This document shows, piece after piece, positions 18,849 through 28,345 of a stretch of 64,000 nt of DNA. Under the pieces are notes generated by a model that saw only the letters and a list, made by a program, of their open reading frames with translations, was not told the origin of the DNA and ran no database searches. Origin of the DNA: Hyphomicrobium sp. GTDB lineage: Bacteria; Pseudomonadota; Alphaproteobacteria; Rhizobiales; Hyphomicrobiaceae. Position numbers and translations under genes: made by a program. Positions within the stretch are counted from its first letter, which is position 1, and every line of letters begins with the position of its first letter. The stretch is taken from the NCBI RefSeq assembly GCF_009026145.1, contig NZ_WBUE01000007.1, positions 1 to 64,000 on the forward strand. Reading direction: 5' to 3'.

Positions 18849-20381
18849 ATGCCCCGCGGTCCGAAGAAGGGAGACGGAACTTTGCCAAAACGCACAACGC
18901 TCGACCGAGGCAGAAGGTTGCCTGCAGCGCGCGCGCGCCCCAGCCGACGCTCAGTGCTCGTCGGCGGCTTGGGCCTTATGGCGACTGGTACACTGCCGTT
19001 CCTAGCGGCCCCGGGCGCAATTCCACGCCTGAAAGAACCTGAGCAGCCCGTGCTCGACCCTTTGATCGCAGACGTTCAGAAGCGCACGTTCCGATTTTTT
19101 TGGGAGACGACCAATGTGCGCAATGGGTTGGCGCGCGACCGCTACCCGTCGCAGTCGCCCTCGAGCATCGCCGCCGTCGGATTCGCGCTCACCGCTTACC
19201 CCATCGGTGTCGAGCGCGGCTACGTCACGCGCCGCGTGGCGGTCGAGCGCGTGCTCACGACCCTGCGCTTCTTCCACGATGCGCCCCAGGGCCCCGAACC
19301 GCGCGGCACGACGGGCCACCACGGTTTCTTCTACCACTTCCTGGATCTGACCACCGGGCTGCGCGCCGGAGGCTCGGAGCTGTCGACGGTCGATACAGCG
19401 CTGTTCCTCGCCGGAGCGCTGTTCTGCCAATCGTACTTCGACGCCGAAGACGACGACGAGGCGCAGATCCGCCAGCTCGCCGAGAATATCTACGCGCGCG
19501 TCGATTGGCGCTGGGCGCAGATTCGCCCGCCGGCGATCAGCCATGGCTGGTCGCCGGAGTGCGGGTTCCTCGAATACGATTGGCGCGGCTACAACGAGGC
19601 GATGATCGTCTACCTGCTGGCCCTCGGCTCACCGACGCATCCGGTCGAGCAGGCAGCGTGGGAGGAATGGACGAGCACCTACGACCAGTCCTGGCAAAGC
19701 GATTTCGGGGAGCCGCACCTCGCCTTCGCGCCGCTGTTCGGTCACCAGTATTGCCAGACGTGGATCGATCTGCGCGGCCTGCGGGACCGCTATATGAGCA
19801 ATCGCGGCATAGACTACTTCGAGAACAACCGGCGCGCCATTTACGCGCAGCGGGCGTACGCCATCGCCAATCCGCATGGCTGGAAGGACTACGGCAGCGA
19901 CGTGTGGGGCGTCACCGCGTCCGACGGACCGGCCGATGTTGCGCGCGAGTATGCCGGCAAGCTGCGTTTGTTTCGCAGCTATGCAGGGCGCGGTGTCGTC
20001 GGCCCCTATGGGTACGACGATGGCACGCTGGCGCCGACCGCCGTTCTCGGCTCCATCGCTTTCGCGCCGGAGATCGTCATTCCGACGATCCGCGAGCTGC
20101 ATCGGCGCTATGGCCAGCACATATACTCCGAATATGGCTTCCTCGACGCGTTCAACCCGAGCTTCGATTTCGACGTCCCACTCGTGCACGGGCGCTGCAT
20201 CAAGGGTTTCGGTTGGGTGGCGAGCGATTATCTCGGCATCGACCAGGGGCCCATCGTCGCCATGATCGAGAATGGACAAACGGGCCTCGTCTGGCGTGTG
20301 ATGCGCAAGAACCCGCACTTGCGCCGCGGCCTCGAGCGTGCAGGGTTCAACGGCGGATGGCTCGCGACGACGGAAGCGTGA
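18849..20381 (+). CDS. PF10091/GH144-like glucanase (Tat-exported)
   Basis: A 510-aa protein. An Arg-rich N-terminus contains a twin-arginine signal (PSRRSVLVGGLGLMATGTL, about residues 31-49). The rest matches the 'putative glucoamylase' domain PF10091: FRFFWETTNVRNGLARDRYPS, GHHGFFYHFLDLTTGLRAG, ELSTVDTALFLAGALF, FLEYDWRGYNEAMIVYLLALGSP, WGVTASDGP and YGFLDAFNPSF. This (alpha/alpha)6-barrel family includes GH144 endo-beta-1,2-glucanases. It should cleave polymeric glucan in the periplasm. A TTG at 18882, preceded by AAGGGAG, is a plausible alternative start. It is the first gene of a tightly packed plus-strand operon that continues with the ABC importer. Confidence 0.85.
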   Translation: MPRGPKKGDGTLPKRTTLDRGRRLPAARARPSRRSVLVGGLGLMATGTLPFLAAPGAIPRLKEPEQPVLDPLIADVQKRTFRFFWETTNVRNGLARDRYPSQSPSSIAAVGFALTAYPIGVERGYVTRRVAVERVLTTLRFFHDAPQGPEPRGTTGHHGFFYHFLDLTTGLRAGGSELSTVDTALFLAGALFCQSYFDAEDDDEAQIRQLAENIYARVDWRWAQIRPPAISHGWSPECGFLEYDWRGYNEAMIVYLLALGSPTHPVEQAAWEEWTSTYDQSWQSDFGEPHLAFAPLFGHQYCQTWIDLRGLRDRYMSNRGIDYFENNRRAIYAQRAYAIANPHGWKDYGSDVWGVTASDGPADVAREYAGKLRLFRSYAGRGVVGPYGYDDGTLAPTAVLGSIAFAPEIVIPTIRELHRRYGQHIYSEYGFLDAFNPSFDFDVPLVHGRCIKGFGWVASDYLGIDQGPIVAMIENGQTGLVWRVMRKNPHLRRGLERAGFNGGWLATTEA

Positions 20382-20418
20382 GGTGCGCCGACGGCGCAGC
20401 GGGCGAGACCTACATCGC

Positions 20419-21729
20419 GTGAGCGATGGCAGATCGGCGTTGGTCACGGGTAGCAGTCTTTTGACGAACCGCATCGCAGCGCGTCTCATCCCGATCTTCC
20501 TTCTCGCCTGGGCGCTCGCCGGCTGCCAGGAGAGCGCCGACACGGCGACGGTCGTCCGATTTTGGGCGATGGGCCGCGAAGGCGAGGTGGTGCGCGAGCT
20601 CATTCCCGACTTCGAGCGCGCGCATCCGAACGTCCGCGTCGAGGTGCAGCAGCTGCCGTGGACGGCTGCCCATCAAAAGCTGCTCACCGCGTTTGCCGGC
20701 GACGCGTTGCCCGACGTGGCCCAGCTCGGGAACACCTGGCTGCCGGAGTTCGTCGCGCTGCGCGCGGTCGATCCCGTCGATCCGTCGGTGGTCGACGTCG
20801 ACGATTACTTTGCCGGCATCTGGCAGACCAACGTGCTCGACCAAACGGCGTATGGGGTGCCCTGGTACATCGACACGCGCCTCCTGTTCTATCGCCGCGA
20901 CTTGCTTGCCGCTGCGGGGTACGCCGCTCCGCCGACGACGTGGGAGGAATGGGTCGAGATGTTGCGCGCCCTCGAGCAGCGTGCCGCGCCCCACAGTTAC
21001 GGCGTGCTCTTGCCGCTCAACGAATACGAGCCGCTGCTGGCGCTCGCAGCGCAGCAGGAAGCGCCGTTGCTGCGCGACGGGGACACGCGGGGCAACTTCC
21101 GCAGCGATGGTTTCAAGCGTGCGCTCCGCTTCTATCTGGATATGTTCGAGGATGGCTTCGCGCCGGCCACGGGCGCCCACCAGATCGCCAACACGTGGGA
21201 TGAGTTCGCGCGCGGACACTTCACGTTCTACATCACCGGGCCGTGGAACATCGGCGAGTTCAAGCGGCGGCTGCCGGCCAGCCTGCAGGCGAGCTGGATG
21301 ACGGCGCCGCTGCCGGGAGCCAACGGCCCCGGCTATTCCACGGCTGGCGGCGCCAGCCTCGTGGTGTTCAGCGGCTCGCCGCGCAAGAAGGAAGCCTGGC
21401 AGCTCGTGCAATACCTTTCGCGGCCTGACGTGCAGCTGCGCTTCCACGCCATGACGGGCAACCTGCCGCCGCGGCGCAGCGCGTGGAACGATGAGCGGCT
21501 GCAGGCCGACGTTTACGCGCGCGCCTTTCGCGAGCAGCTCGAGCGGGTCAAGCCGGCGCCGATGGTGCCCGAGTGGGAGCGCATCGCCAGCGAGATGCAG
21601 CTCGTGGCCGAGCGCATGGTACAGGGGGGCCGCATGACGGTCGACGAGGCGGCGGCCGAGATCGATCGGCGCGCCGACCGCATCCTCGAAAAGCGGCGCT
21701 GGCTGCTGGCGCGAAAGGAGCAGCCGTGA
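20419..21729 (+). CDS. sugar-binding lipoprotein of ABC transporter (CUT1)
   Basis: About 436 aa. A lipoprotein signal ends in LAWALAGC, and the mature part matches family 1 extracellular solute-binding proteins: VVRFWAMGREGEVVRELIPDFERAHP, DALPDVAQLGNTWLPEF, VPWYIDTRLLFYRRDLL, FYITGPWNIGEF and the C-terminal GGASLVVFSGSPRKKEAWQLVQYL. It captures the oligosaccharide in the periplasm. The start is uncertain: GTG at 20419 (used) or TTG at 20461, which would leave a compact 22-residue signal. Its stop overlaps the next gene's GTG (GTGA), so the permease is translationally coupled. Confidence 0.88.
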   Translation: MSDGRSALVTGSSLLTNRIAARLIPIFLLAWALAGCQESADTATVVRFWAMGREGEVVRELIPDFERAHPNVRVEVQQLPWTAAHQKLLTAFAGDALPDVAQLGNTWLPEFVALRAVDPVDPSVVDVDDYFAGIWQTNVLDQTAYGVPWYIDTRLLFYRRDLLAAAGYAAPPTTWEEWVEMLRALEQRAAPHSYGVLLPLNEYEPLLALAAQQEAPLLRDGDTRGNFRSDGFKRALRFYLDMFEDGFAPATGAHQIANTWDEFARGHFTFYITGPWNIGEFKRRLPASLQASWMTAPLPGANGPGYSTAGGASLVVFSGSPRKKEAWQLVQYLSRPDVQLRFHAMTGNLPPRRSAWNDERLQADVYARAFREQLERVKPAPMVPEWERIASEMQLVAERMVQGGRMTVDEAAAEIDRRADRILEKRRWLLARKEQP

Positions 21730-22604
21730 AGCTCAACTGGGCGGCATGTGCATTTGTGGCGCCGGCGCTGGTGGTGATCGTCGTCTTCTTCTTCGCGCCG
21801 GTGCTGGCGGGATTCGCCCTGAGCTTCACCGACTTCGACATCTACGCGCTGGCCGACCTCGGCAACCTGCGCTTCGTCGGCATCGCGAACTACGTGGAGC
21901 TGCTGCAAACGCCGCTGTTCTGGAAGGCGCTCGGCAATACGCTCTATTTCGTCGGCGTCGGCGTGCCGCTGTCGATCGCCGCCTCGCTCGGGGCGGCCCT
22001 GTTGTTGAACTCCAAGCTGGCGCGGTTCAAGGGGTTCTTCCGCGTCGCCCTCTTCGCACCCGTCGTCACCACGCTCGTCGCCGTCGCCATCGTCTGGCGC
22101 TACCTGCTGCACACGCGCAGCGGCCTCATCAACTACGGTTTGGAATGGCTGGGGCTCGGCACCATCGATTGGCTCGGCGATCCGCGCTGGGCGATGCCGG
22201 CGATCATCCTCTTCGCGGTGTGGAAGAACTTCGGCTACAACATGATCATATTCCTGGCCGGGCTGCAGAGCATTCCCGAGGAGCTCTACGAGGCGGCGCG
22301 CATCGATGGCGCATCGAGTTGGCAGCAGCTCCGCTTCGTCACCTTGCCATCGCTCGCTCCGGTCATCCTGCTGGTGAGCGTGCTGACGATGGCCGGCTAC
22401 TTCCAGCTCTTCGCCGAGCCGTATGTGATGACGCAGGGCGGCCCCCTGCAAAGCACGGTGAGCGTGCTCTATTTCATGTACGAGGAAGGCTTCAAGTGGT
22501 GGAACCTCGGTTTCGCCTCCGCCATCGCCTTCATTCTCTTCGTGCTCATGTTCGCGGTGACGATGCTGCAGCTCTACGTGGCACGCTTGAGGGAAGCGCG
22601 ATGA
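21726..22604 (+). CDS. sugar ABC transporter permease (MalF-like)
   Basis: A 292-aa inner-membrane protein with six predicted helices, starting NWAACAFVAPALVVIVVFFFAPV. It carries the CUT1 permease EAA loop (LYEAARIDGASSWQQLRFVTLPSLAPV) that docks to the ATPase. The GTG start overlaps the upstream stop as GTGA and its own stop overlaps the next ATG as ATGA, so it lies in a translationally coupled series. It pairs with the following permease. Confidence 0.92.
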   Translation: MKLNWAACAFVAPALVVIVVFFFAPVLAGFALSFTDFDIYALADLGNLRFVGIANYVELLQTPLFWKALGNTLYFVGVGVPLSIAASLGAALLLNSKLARFKGFFRVALFAPVVTTLVAVAIVWRYLLHTRSGLINYGLEWLGLGTIDWLGDPRWAMPAIILFAVWKNFGYNMIIFLAGLQSIPEELYEAARIDGASSWQQLRFVTLPSLAPVILLVSVLTMAGYFQLFAEPYVMTQGGPLQSTVSVLYFMYEEGFKWWNLGFASAIAFILFVLMFAVTMLQLYVARLREAR

Positions 22605-23422
22605 AGCTGAGCCCGGCCGCCATCGCCATCAACGGTGCGCTCATCGGCGCCGCAATGCTGGCGCTGTTTCCGCTCGTGTGGATGCTCTCGGTCTCGTTCA
22701 TGGCGCCGGGAGAGGCGAGCGCCTTTCCGCCTCCGCTCCTCCCGCAGGAGCCGACGCTCGCCAACTACCGCGAGCTGTTCGCCCGCGAAGGCATGGGCCG
22801 CTTCTTCTTCAACAGCTTGGCGCTCGCTGTCGCCGCCACCGTCCTGTCGCTCACCTTCAACGTCTTGGCCGGCTACGCCTTCGCCAAGCTGCGCTTTACG
22901 GGGCGTGAGCAGATCTTCCGCTCCCTGCTCGGCGCCATCGTCATCCCCGCCCAGGTGGCGATGCTGCCGCTGTTTCTGCTCTTGAAGAGCCTGGGGCTGG
23001 TCAACACCTATGCCGGCGTGCTCGTGCCGGCGCTCGCCACCATCTTCGGCATTGCGCTGGTGCGCCAGTACGCGCTCTCCATCCCCGATGAGATGCTCGA
23101 AGCGGCGCGCGTCGATGGCGCCAGCGAATTCAGGATCTTCGTCTCCATCGTCCTCCCCGCGCTGCGACCGATCCTGGCGACGCTGGCGACGTTTACGTTC
23201 CTGGGGACGTGGAACGACTTCATGTGGCCGCTCATCGTGCTGTCGGACGAGCGCCTCTATACGCTGCCCGTCGCCTTGGCCTCGCTGTCGCGCGAGCATG
23301 TACAAGACAACGAGCTGATGATGGCCGGCTCGGTGGTGACGATCCTTCCCGTGCTGCTGCTGTTTCTCGTGCTGCAGCGCCAGTATCTTGCCGGTCTGTT
23401 GGCGGGGAGCATCAAAGGATGA
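22601..23422 (+). CDS. sugar ABC transporter permease (MalG-like)
   Basis: A 273-aa inner-membrane protein with six predicted helices. It shows the MalG-type pattern: FFFNSLALAVAATVLSLTFN, the Gly-rich helix LAGYAFAKLRFTGRE, and the EAA loop MLEAARVDGASEFRIFVSIVLPALRP. It starts with ATGA overlap on the previous permease and ends with ATGA overlap on the next gene, so the transporter and the following large glycosidase-like protein are made together. Confidence 0.92.
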   Translation: MKLSPAAIAINGALIGAAMLALFPLVWMLSVSFMAPGEASAFPPPLLPQEPTLANYRELFAREGMGRFFFNSLALAVAATVLSLTFNVLAGYAFAKLRFTGREQIFRSLLGAIVIPAQVAMLPLFLLLKSLGLVNTYAGVLVPALATIFGIALVRQYALSIPDEMLEAARVDGASEFRIFVSIVLPALRPILATLATFTFLGTWNDFMWPLIVLSDERLYTLPVALASLSREHVQDNELMMAGSVVTILPVLLLFLVLQRQYLAGLLAGSIKG

Positions 23423-26400
23423 GGATGGCCAATGCCCTCGGCTGGCGTGAATGGCGTGCACGCGCTCTGCTGGCGGCCATCGGAATCGTTGCGTTGGGTG
23501 CGAGCGCGAGTGGTGCCAAGGTGAGCGATCAAGCGCAGGTGCTCGATGACTTTGAGCGGCTCGGTGCGTGGAAGGCCGATGCCTCCGACGGCGTCAAGGC
23601 TTCGAGCCGGTCGACGGCCGGCGTGCATGGGGGCGCCCTGCGGCTCGATTTCGACTTCGGACGCTCCGCCGGCTACGCATTCGTGCGCCGCGAATTGCCG
23701 CTCGATCTGCCGGAAAACTTCGAGATCTCGTTCCTGCTGCGCGCCAATGCGCTGGTGAACAACTTCGAGGTCAAGTTCTCCGATGCCAGCGGCGACAACG
23801 TGTGGTGGTTCGAGCGTCGCGACTTCGAGTTTCCCAACGAGTGGCGTCGCATCAAGATCAAGAAGCGACAGATCTCGTTTGCCTGGGGCCCCACCGAGGA
23901 CCGCACCCTGCGGCGCATCGAGCGCCTGGAGATCCTTGTGGGCGCCGGTCGCGGCGGCGGCAGCGGCTCGATCGAGATCGACGATCTGAGGTTTCGCGCG
24001 CTACCGCCCCCACCGACGCATTTCCCGCCTCTTAAGGCGACGGCGACATCTTCGCTGCTCGACGCCGGGCCGCAGCTGGCGGTGGACGGTGATGCACGTA
24101 CCGGCTGGCGCACCGATCCAAAAGCGCGACCGGCGCAAAGTCTCACCGTCGATATGGGCATGCTGCGCGAGTTCGGCGGTCTCGAGCTGAAGTGGATGGA
24201 TGGCGCTCGGGCCCGCCGCTACGACGTGGAAATTTCGAGCGACGGCGTCGACTGGGAGGTGCTGCGGCGGGTGACCAATGGCGACGGCGTCAAGGACGCG
24301 CTGCTGCTTCCGGATCAGGAGGCACGCTTCGTTCGGCTCAATCTTCACGAGGGAGCGAAGGACGGCTACGCCCTTGCCGAGCTCGATATCAAGGACATCG
24401 CATTCGGTGCCTCGCCCAACGCCTTCTTCCAGGCCCTGGCGAGGGACGCGCCGCGCGGCCTCTACCCGCGCGGCTTCTCCGGTGAGCAGCCCTATTGGAC
24501 GCTGGTCGGCGTCGACGGGGGCGACGATAGTGCACTTCTATCCGAGGATGGCGCGCTCGAGATCGGCCGCGGTGGATTCTCCATCGAGCCGTTCATCGTG
24601 TCGGACGGGCGCCTCGTCACCTGGTCCGACGTCACCACCACGCAGGCGCTGTCGGAAGGGTATCTACCGGTGCCGAGCGTCACCTGGAAGCATCGCGACT
24701 GGAGCCTGCGCGTCACCGCCTTTGCGCGCGGCTCACGCGACACTGCCGAGCTCGTGGCACGCTACACGGTCAGCAACGAGACCGATCGGCCGCAAACGTT
24801 GCAGCTCGCGCTCGCGGCGCGACCGTTCCAGGTCAATCCGCCGACGCAGTTCCTCAATCTCGCCGGCGGTGTGAGCGCGATCAGGTCGCTCGACTGGGAC
24901 GGGGCGAAACTATCGGTCAACGGGCAGGCGAAGGTCGTGCCGCTCGCGGCGCCGGATCGATTTACCGCCTCGGCATTCGAAGCCGGCGGCTATCCCGACA
25001 AGCTGCTCGCGGCGGCAGATTCTTCGCCCAGCCACGTCGCCGACGACGTTGGATTTGCCTCCGGCGTTCTCGTCTACCGCATGCAGTTGGCGCCGCGAGC
25101 GAGCCGCACAATCGGTCTCGTGGCGCCGTTGGCGGGCGAGGCGACAGCACCCGATCTTGGCGGTCGCTCGGCGGAGGACTGGCTCGAGGCGCAGCAAAGT
25201 CAGCTCGAAGCAGAGTGGCGCGCCAAACTCAACCGCGTCGAGTTCGACGTCCCGGCGGGCGGCCGGCACATCGTCGACACACTACGCTCGTCCCTCGCTC
25301 AAATTCTCATGACGCGCGATGGGCCCATCCTACGCCCCGGTACGCGCTCCTATGGACGCTCGTGGATCCGCGATGGGGCGATGATATCGGAATCGCTGGT
25401 GCGGCTCGGGCATGCCAACATCGCGGCGGACTATCTGCGCTGGTTCGCCCCGCACCAGTTTGACAACGGCAAGGTTCCCTGCTGCGTCGATGCCAGGGGT
25501 GCCGACCCGGTGCCTGAGCACGACAGCAACGGACAACTGATCTTTCTCGCCAACGAGGTGTTTCGCTATACGGGCGACCGCGCCCTGTTGGAAACGACGT
25601 GGCCGCACGTCGAAGCCGCCGTGCGCTTCATGGACGGCCTGCGGGCATCGGAGCGCACGCCCGCCAACCTCACAGCGCAGCGCCGTATGCTGTTCGGGCT
25701 GCTGCCGCCTTCCATCAGCCACGAGGGCTACGCTAGCAAGCCGGCCTATTCGTATTGGGACGTGCTGTGGGGCCTGCTCGGCTACAAGAATGCGGTGGCC
25801 ATCGCCGAAACGCTCGGCAAAGGTGACGCGGCGCGGGAATTCGCGCAGGCACAGAACGAGTTCCGGCGCGACTTCAAGGCGTCGGTGCGCACCGCCGCCG
25901 AGGTGCACGGCATCTCGTACGTGCCCGGCGCCGCCGACCTCGGCGACTTCGACGCCACATCGACGACCATCGCCTTGGCACCCGCGGGCGAGGAGCAGAA
26001 TGTGCCCGGCGATCTGCTGCGCGCCACGTTCGAGCGCTATTGGCGCAACTTCTTGGATCGGCGCGACGGCAAGGTGAGCTGGGACGCCTACACGCCCTAT
26101 GAGCTGCGCGTCGCCGGCAGCTTCGTTCGGCTCGGCTGGCGCGAGCGCGCCCACGAGCTTCTCGACTACTTCTTCAGGGACCAGCGCCCTGCGGCGTGGA
26201 ACCAATGGGCGGAGGTGGTCGGCCGCGAGGCGCGGCAGCCTCGCTTCATTGGCGATATGCCGCACGCGTGGATTGCTTCTGACTACATCCGTTCGGTGCT
26301 CGACATGTTCGCTTACGAGCGCCAGAGCGACAAGGCGCTGGTGCTGGCGGCTGGAATACCCGGCGATTGGCTCGCTGGCCCCGGCTTCAAGGTGAACAAC

Positions 26401-26649
26401 CTGCGCACGCCCTACGGCTCGCTCAGCATGTCGTTCAAGCGGCGCGGCGACGACATTGTGGTCCACCTTGGCGGCGATGCGCGCCCGCCCGGAGGCTTCT
26501 TCCTGCCATGGCCATGGTCACCGCCTGCGAATGCGCGTAGCAGCGACGGGCAGCCCCTGGCTTGGCAAAACGGTGAATTGCACATCAGGGATCTCCCCGC
26601 CGAGGTCCTGATCGAGCAGGGCGCCGCAGCGAAGCAGGATGCGGGCTGA
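23419..26649 (+). CDS. large secreted carbohydrate-active protein with discoidin domain and (alpha/alpha)6-type catalytic region
   Basis: A 1076-aa protein with an export signal (about residues 14-33). A CBM-like beta-sandwich spans about 40-193 (VLDDFERLGAW to SIEIDDLRF), an F5/8 type C (discoidin) domain about 205-328 (TATSS..PQLAVDGDARTGWRTD to ARFVRLNLHEG..YALAELDI), and a beta-rich linker about 330-600. A helical (alpha/alpha)6 glycosidase-like region covers about 605-1000 (DTLRSSLAQILMTRDG, SYGRSWIRDGAMISESLVRLG, WPHVEAAVRFMDGLR, SYWDVLWGLLGYKNAV). A C-terminal beta cap resembles glucoamylase or GH94-like barrels. No CAZy family was recognised with confidence. The RDGAMI and E-rich helices would be the place to look for catalytic acids. 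It is translationally coupled to the sugar importer, so it probably releases the imported sugar. Confidence 0.75.
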   Translation: MRMANALGWREWRARALLAAIGIVALGASASGAKVSDQAQVLDDFERLGAWKADASDGVKASSRSTAGVHGGALRLDFDFGRSAGYAFVRRELPLDLPENFEISFLLRANALVNNFEVKFSDASGDNVWWFERRDFEFPNEWRRIKIKKRQISFAWGPTEDRTLRRIERLEILVGAGRGGGSGSIEIDDLRFRALPPPPTHFPPLKATATSSLLDAGPQLAVDGDARTGWRTDPKARPAQSLTVDMGMLREFGGLELKWMDGARARRYDVEISSDGVDWEVLRRVTNGDGVKDALLLPDQEARFVRLNLHEGAKDGYALAELDIKDIAFGASPNAFFQALARDAPRGLYPRGFSGEQPYWTLVGVDGGDDSALLSEDGALEIGRGGFSIEPFIVSDGRLVTWSDVTTTQALSEGYLPVPSVTWKHRDWSLRVTAFARGSRDTAELVARYTVSNETDRPQTLQLALAARPFQVNPPTQFLNLAGGVSAIRSLDWDGAKLSVNGQAKVVPLAAPDRFTASAFEAGGYPDKLLAAADSSPSHVADDVGFASGVLVYRMQLAPRASRTIGLVAPLAGEATAPDLGGRSAEDWLEAQQSQLEAEWRAKLNRVEFDVPAGGRHIVDTLRSSLAQILMTRDGPILRPGTRSYGRSWIRDGAMISESLVRLGHANIAADYLRWFAPHQFDNGKVPCCVDARGADPVPEHDSNGQLIFLANEVFRYTGDRALLETTWPHVEAAVRFMDGLRASERTPANLTAQRRMLFGLLPPSISHEGYASKPAYSYWDVLWGLLGYKNAVAIAETLGKGDAAREFAQAQNEFRRDFKASVRTAAEVHGISYVPGAADLGDFDATSTTIALAPAGEEQNVPGDLLRATFERYWRNFLDRRDGKVSWDAYTPYELRVAGSFVRLGWRERAHELLDYFFRDQRPAAWNQWAEVVGREARQPRFIGDMPHAWIASDYIRSVLDMFAYERQSDKALVLAAGIPGDWLAGPGFKVNNLRTPYGSLSMSFKRRGDDIVVHLGGDARPPGGFFLPWPWSPPANARSSDGQPLAWQNGELHIRDLPAEVLIEQGAAAKQDAG

Positions 26650-26650
26650 G

Positions 26651-26665
26651 CTCCTCGCAGAGGAG
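26651..26665. terminator. possible bidirectional terminator between convergent genes
   Basis: CTCCTC-GCA-GAGGAG forms a 6-bp stem with a 3-nt loop. It fills the 17-base gap between two convergent stop codons. It lacks a T-tract on either side, so termination activity is uncertain. Confidence 0.35.
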
Positions 26666-26666
26666 A

Positions 26667-28238
26667 CTAGCGACGCCAGCGGAAGAGCCAGACCTCCGAC
26701 GCCGGCTGCCCGTCGGCAACCAAGGCAAGGCGCAGCTCGCTCTCCTTATGACCCTGCGGATCGAGCTCGAACGTCGCCCGAATGCCTCCGGACACGTCGT
26801 TGCGCTGCATGAGGGCGGGACCGGTGAGGCCGGCGCCGGCGCTGATCACGGCTTCCGGTAGCGGCCGCAGGGGTGCGTCGGTGACACCGACGGATGCGAC
26901 CTGCTCCGGCTTGGTGGCGCGCGGGTCGAGGAAATCGATGACAAAGCGCACCGTCCCCGGTCGTGAGCCTTCGCCAATGCGCGTTGCTCCCACGCGATAA
27001 CCGCGCCAGGCGGGTGTGTCGTCGCACCAGCTCAGCCGATAGCCGATTGAGTACGTGTGCCCGGCGTGCAGTGTCTTGTCGGGACGCCAGGCGGCGACGA
27101 TGTTGTCGAAGTATTCGGCCTGCGTCGGGATCTCGATGAGCTGCACGCAGCCATCGCCCCAGTCGCCCTTGGGCTCGACCCAGGCGCTGGGGCGGTCCTG
27201 GTAGTGCGCCTCGAGGTCCTGATAGGCGTCGAAGTGCCGTTCGCGCTGAATGAGGCCGAAGCCCTTGGGGCTGCGGTCGCGGAAGCAGCTCATCTGCAGC
27301 TCGGGCGGACTGAGAAGCGGACGCCACAGACGCTCATCGGCGCCGTTCCAGGCAGCGAGCGCGCCTGAGTCGTGGATCGCGGGGCGGAAATCAGGCGGCC
27401 CATCGCCGTCGTGCGTCGCCTTCAGAAACATGCTGGTGAGGGGTGCCAATCCCACCTTGGGCAGATCGCGCCGCGGGAAGATCTGTGCCTCGACGTCCAT
27501 CACGGTCGCGGCACCCGGCGCGATGACGAACGTGTAGGCGCCGGTCACCGAGGGGCTGTCGAGCAGCCCGTGGACGGTAAGCGCGCTCTGGTCCTTCGGG
27601 CGTTCGATCCAAAAGCTTCGGAAGAGAGGGAACTCCTCTGGCTCGGGGCCTTCGGTGCTCAGCGCCAGGGCGCGCGCCGACAGGCCGTAGCTGTGGTGCT
27701 TCCCGAGGCCGCGGAAATAGCTTGCCCCCTGGAATGCCAGCAGCTCGTCGTAATAGTCCGGCCGCTTGAGCGGCGCGTGGATGCGAAAGCCCGAAAAATG
27801 CAGAGGGGCGTTACGCGGGACCTTTCCGTCCTGGGGACCGAAGTCGAACAGGTCGCGATCGGCGCTCAGCCGCCGGATAGAGCCGTTGTCGACGAGAAAG
27901 ATGTCGACGGCCGAGCGGTAGATGTAGGCAGAGACGAAGAACTGCAGCTCGAAACCAAGGTTCTTGCCGCGCCAAATGGCCCGCTCGGGGCGAAACCGCA
28001 GATCTCGATACGCATCGTACCCCATCGCTGCCAGCGGAGCGGGCGTCTCAACGGGCGGCACAAAGGCGCGGCGCGCCAGCTCCTTGGCACGCTGGCGAAC
28101 GAAACGGGCGATTGCATTCTTGCTGGCCTTGGGCGCGTGCGTTGGGGCAGCTGGTAACTTACCGCGGCTCAGAGTGGCGCTGGGCCCCAGCGTCGCCAAT
28201 GCGGCCAATCCGGTCGCCAGGAAAGTGCGGCGCTGCAC
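26667..28238 (-). CDS. OpgG/OpgD (MdoG) family periplasmic glucan protein, GH186-like
   Basis: A 523-aa protein with a Tat-like signal (QRRTFLATGLAALATLG). It covers the whole MdoG domain: YDAYRDLRFRPERAIWRGKNLGFELQFFV, AYIYRSAVDIFLVDNG, SYFRGLGKHHSYGLSARALALSTEGPEPEEFP, FRSFWIERP, FGLIQRERHFDAYQDLEAHYQDRPSAWVEPKGDWGDG and a C-terminal Ig-like domain. In enterobacteria OpgG/OpgD shape osmoregulated periplasmic glucans, and E. coli OpgD was shown to be a beta-1,2-glucanase (GH186). Its position at the end of the glycan locus supports a beta-1,2-glucan substrate. It converges with the large glycosidase gene. No opgH synthase is present here. Confidence 0.88.
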   Translation of the reverse strand: MQRRTFLATGLAALATLGPSATLSRGKLPAAPTHAPKASKNAIARFVRQRAKELARRAFVPPVETPAPLAAMGYDAYRDLRFRPERAIWRGKNLGFELQFFVSAYIYRSAVDIFLVDNGSIRRLSADRDLFDFGPQDGKVPRNAPLHFSGFRIHAPLKRPDYYDELLAFQGASYFRGLGKHHSYGLSARALALSTEGPEPEEFPLFRSFWIERPKDQSALTVHGLLDSPSVTGAYTFVIAPGAATVMDVEAQIFPRRDLPKVGLAPLTSMFLKATHDGDGPPDFRPAIHDSGALAAWNGADERLWRPLLSPPELQMSCFRDRSPKGFGLIQRERHFDAYQDLEAHYQDRPSAWVEPKGDWGDGCVQLIEIPTQAEYFDNIVAAWRPDKTLHAGHTYSIGYRLSWCDDTPAWRGYRVGATRIGEGSRPGTVRFVIDFLDPRATKPEQVASVGVTDAPLRPLPEAVISAGAGLTGPALMQRNDVSGGIRATFELDPQGHKESELRLALVADGQPASEVWLFRWRR

Positions 28239-28299
28239 GATCTGATCCTCGCCTTGAGCGAGAAGTCTGTGAGTGCGTTTTTGAACGTGACCTGAACGA

Positions 28300-28322
28300 G
28301 TTGCAGCATGACGCGCTGCAAC
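28300..28322. repeat. 8-bp perfect inverted repeat upstream of the OpgD-like gene
   Basis: GTTGCAGC (28300-28307) and GCTGCAAC (28315-28322) are separated by 7 bases. It lies 62 bases upstream of the OpgD-like start and 24 bases beyond the stop of the L,D-transpeptidase gene. It is either an operator for the former or a T-less terminator of the latter. Confidence 0.45.
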
Positions 28323-28345
28323 ATGGGTGTCCAGTGATCAGCGGC

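Noticed and set aside
28300..28322. Rho-independent terminator of the L,D-transpeptidase gene
   Set aside because: The stem is perfect but no T-tract follows on the minus strand; listed only as an inverted repeat.
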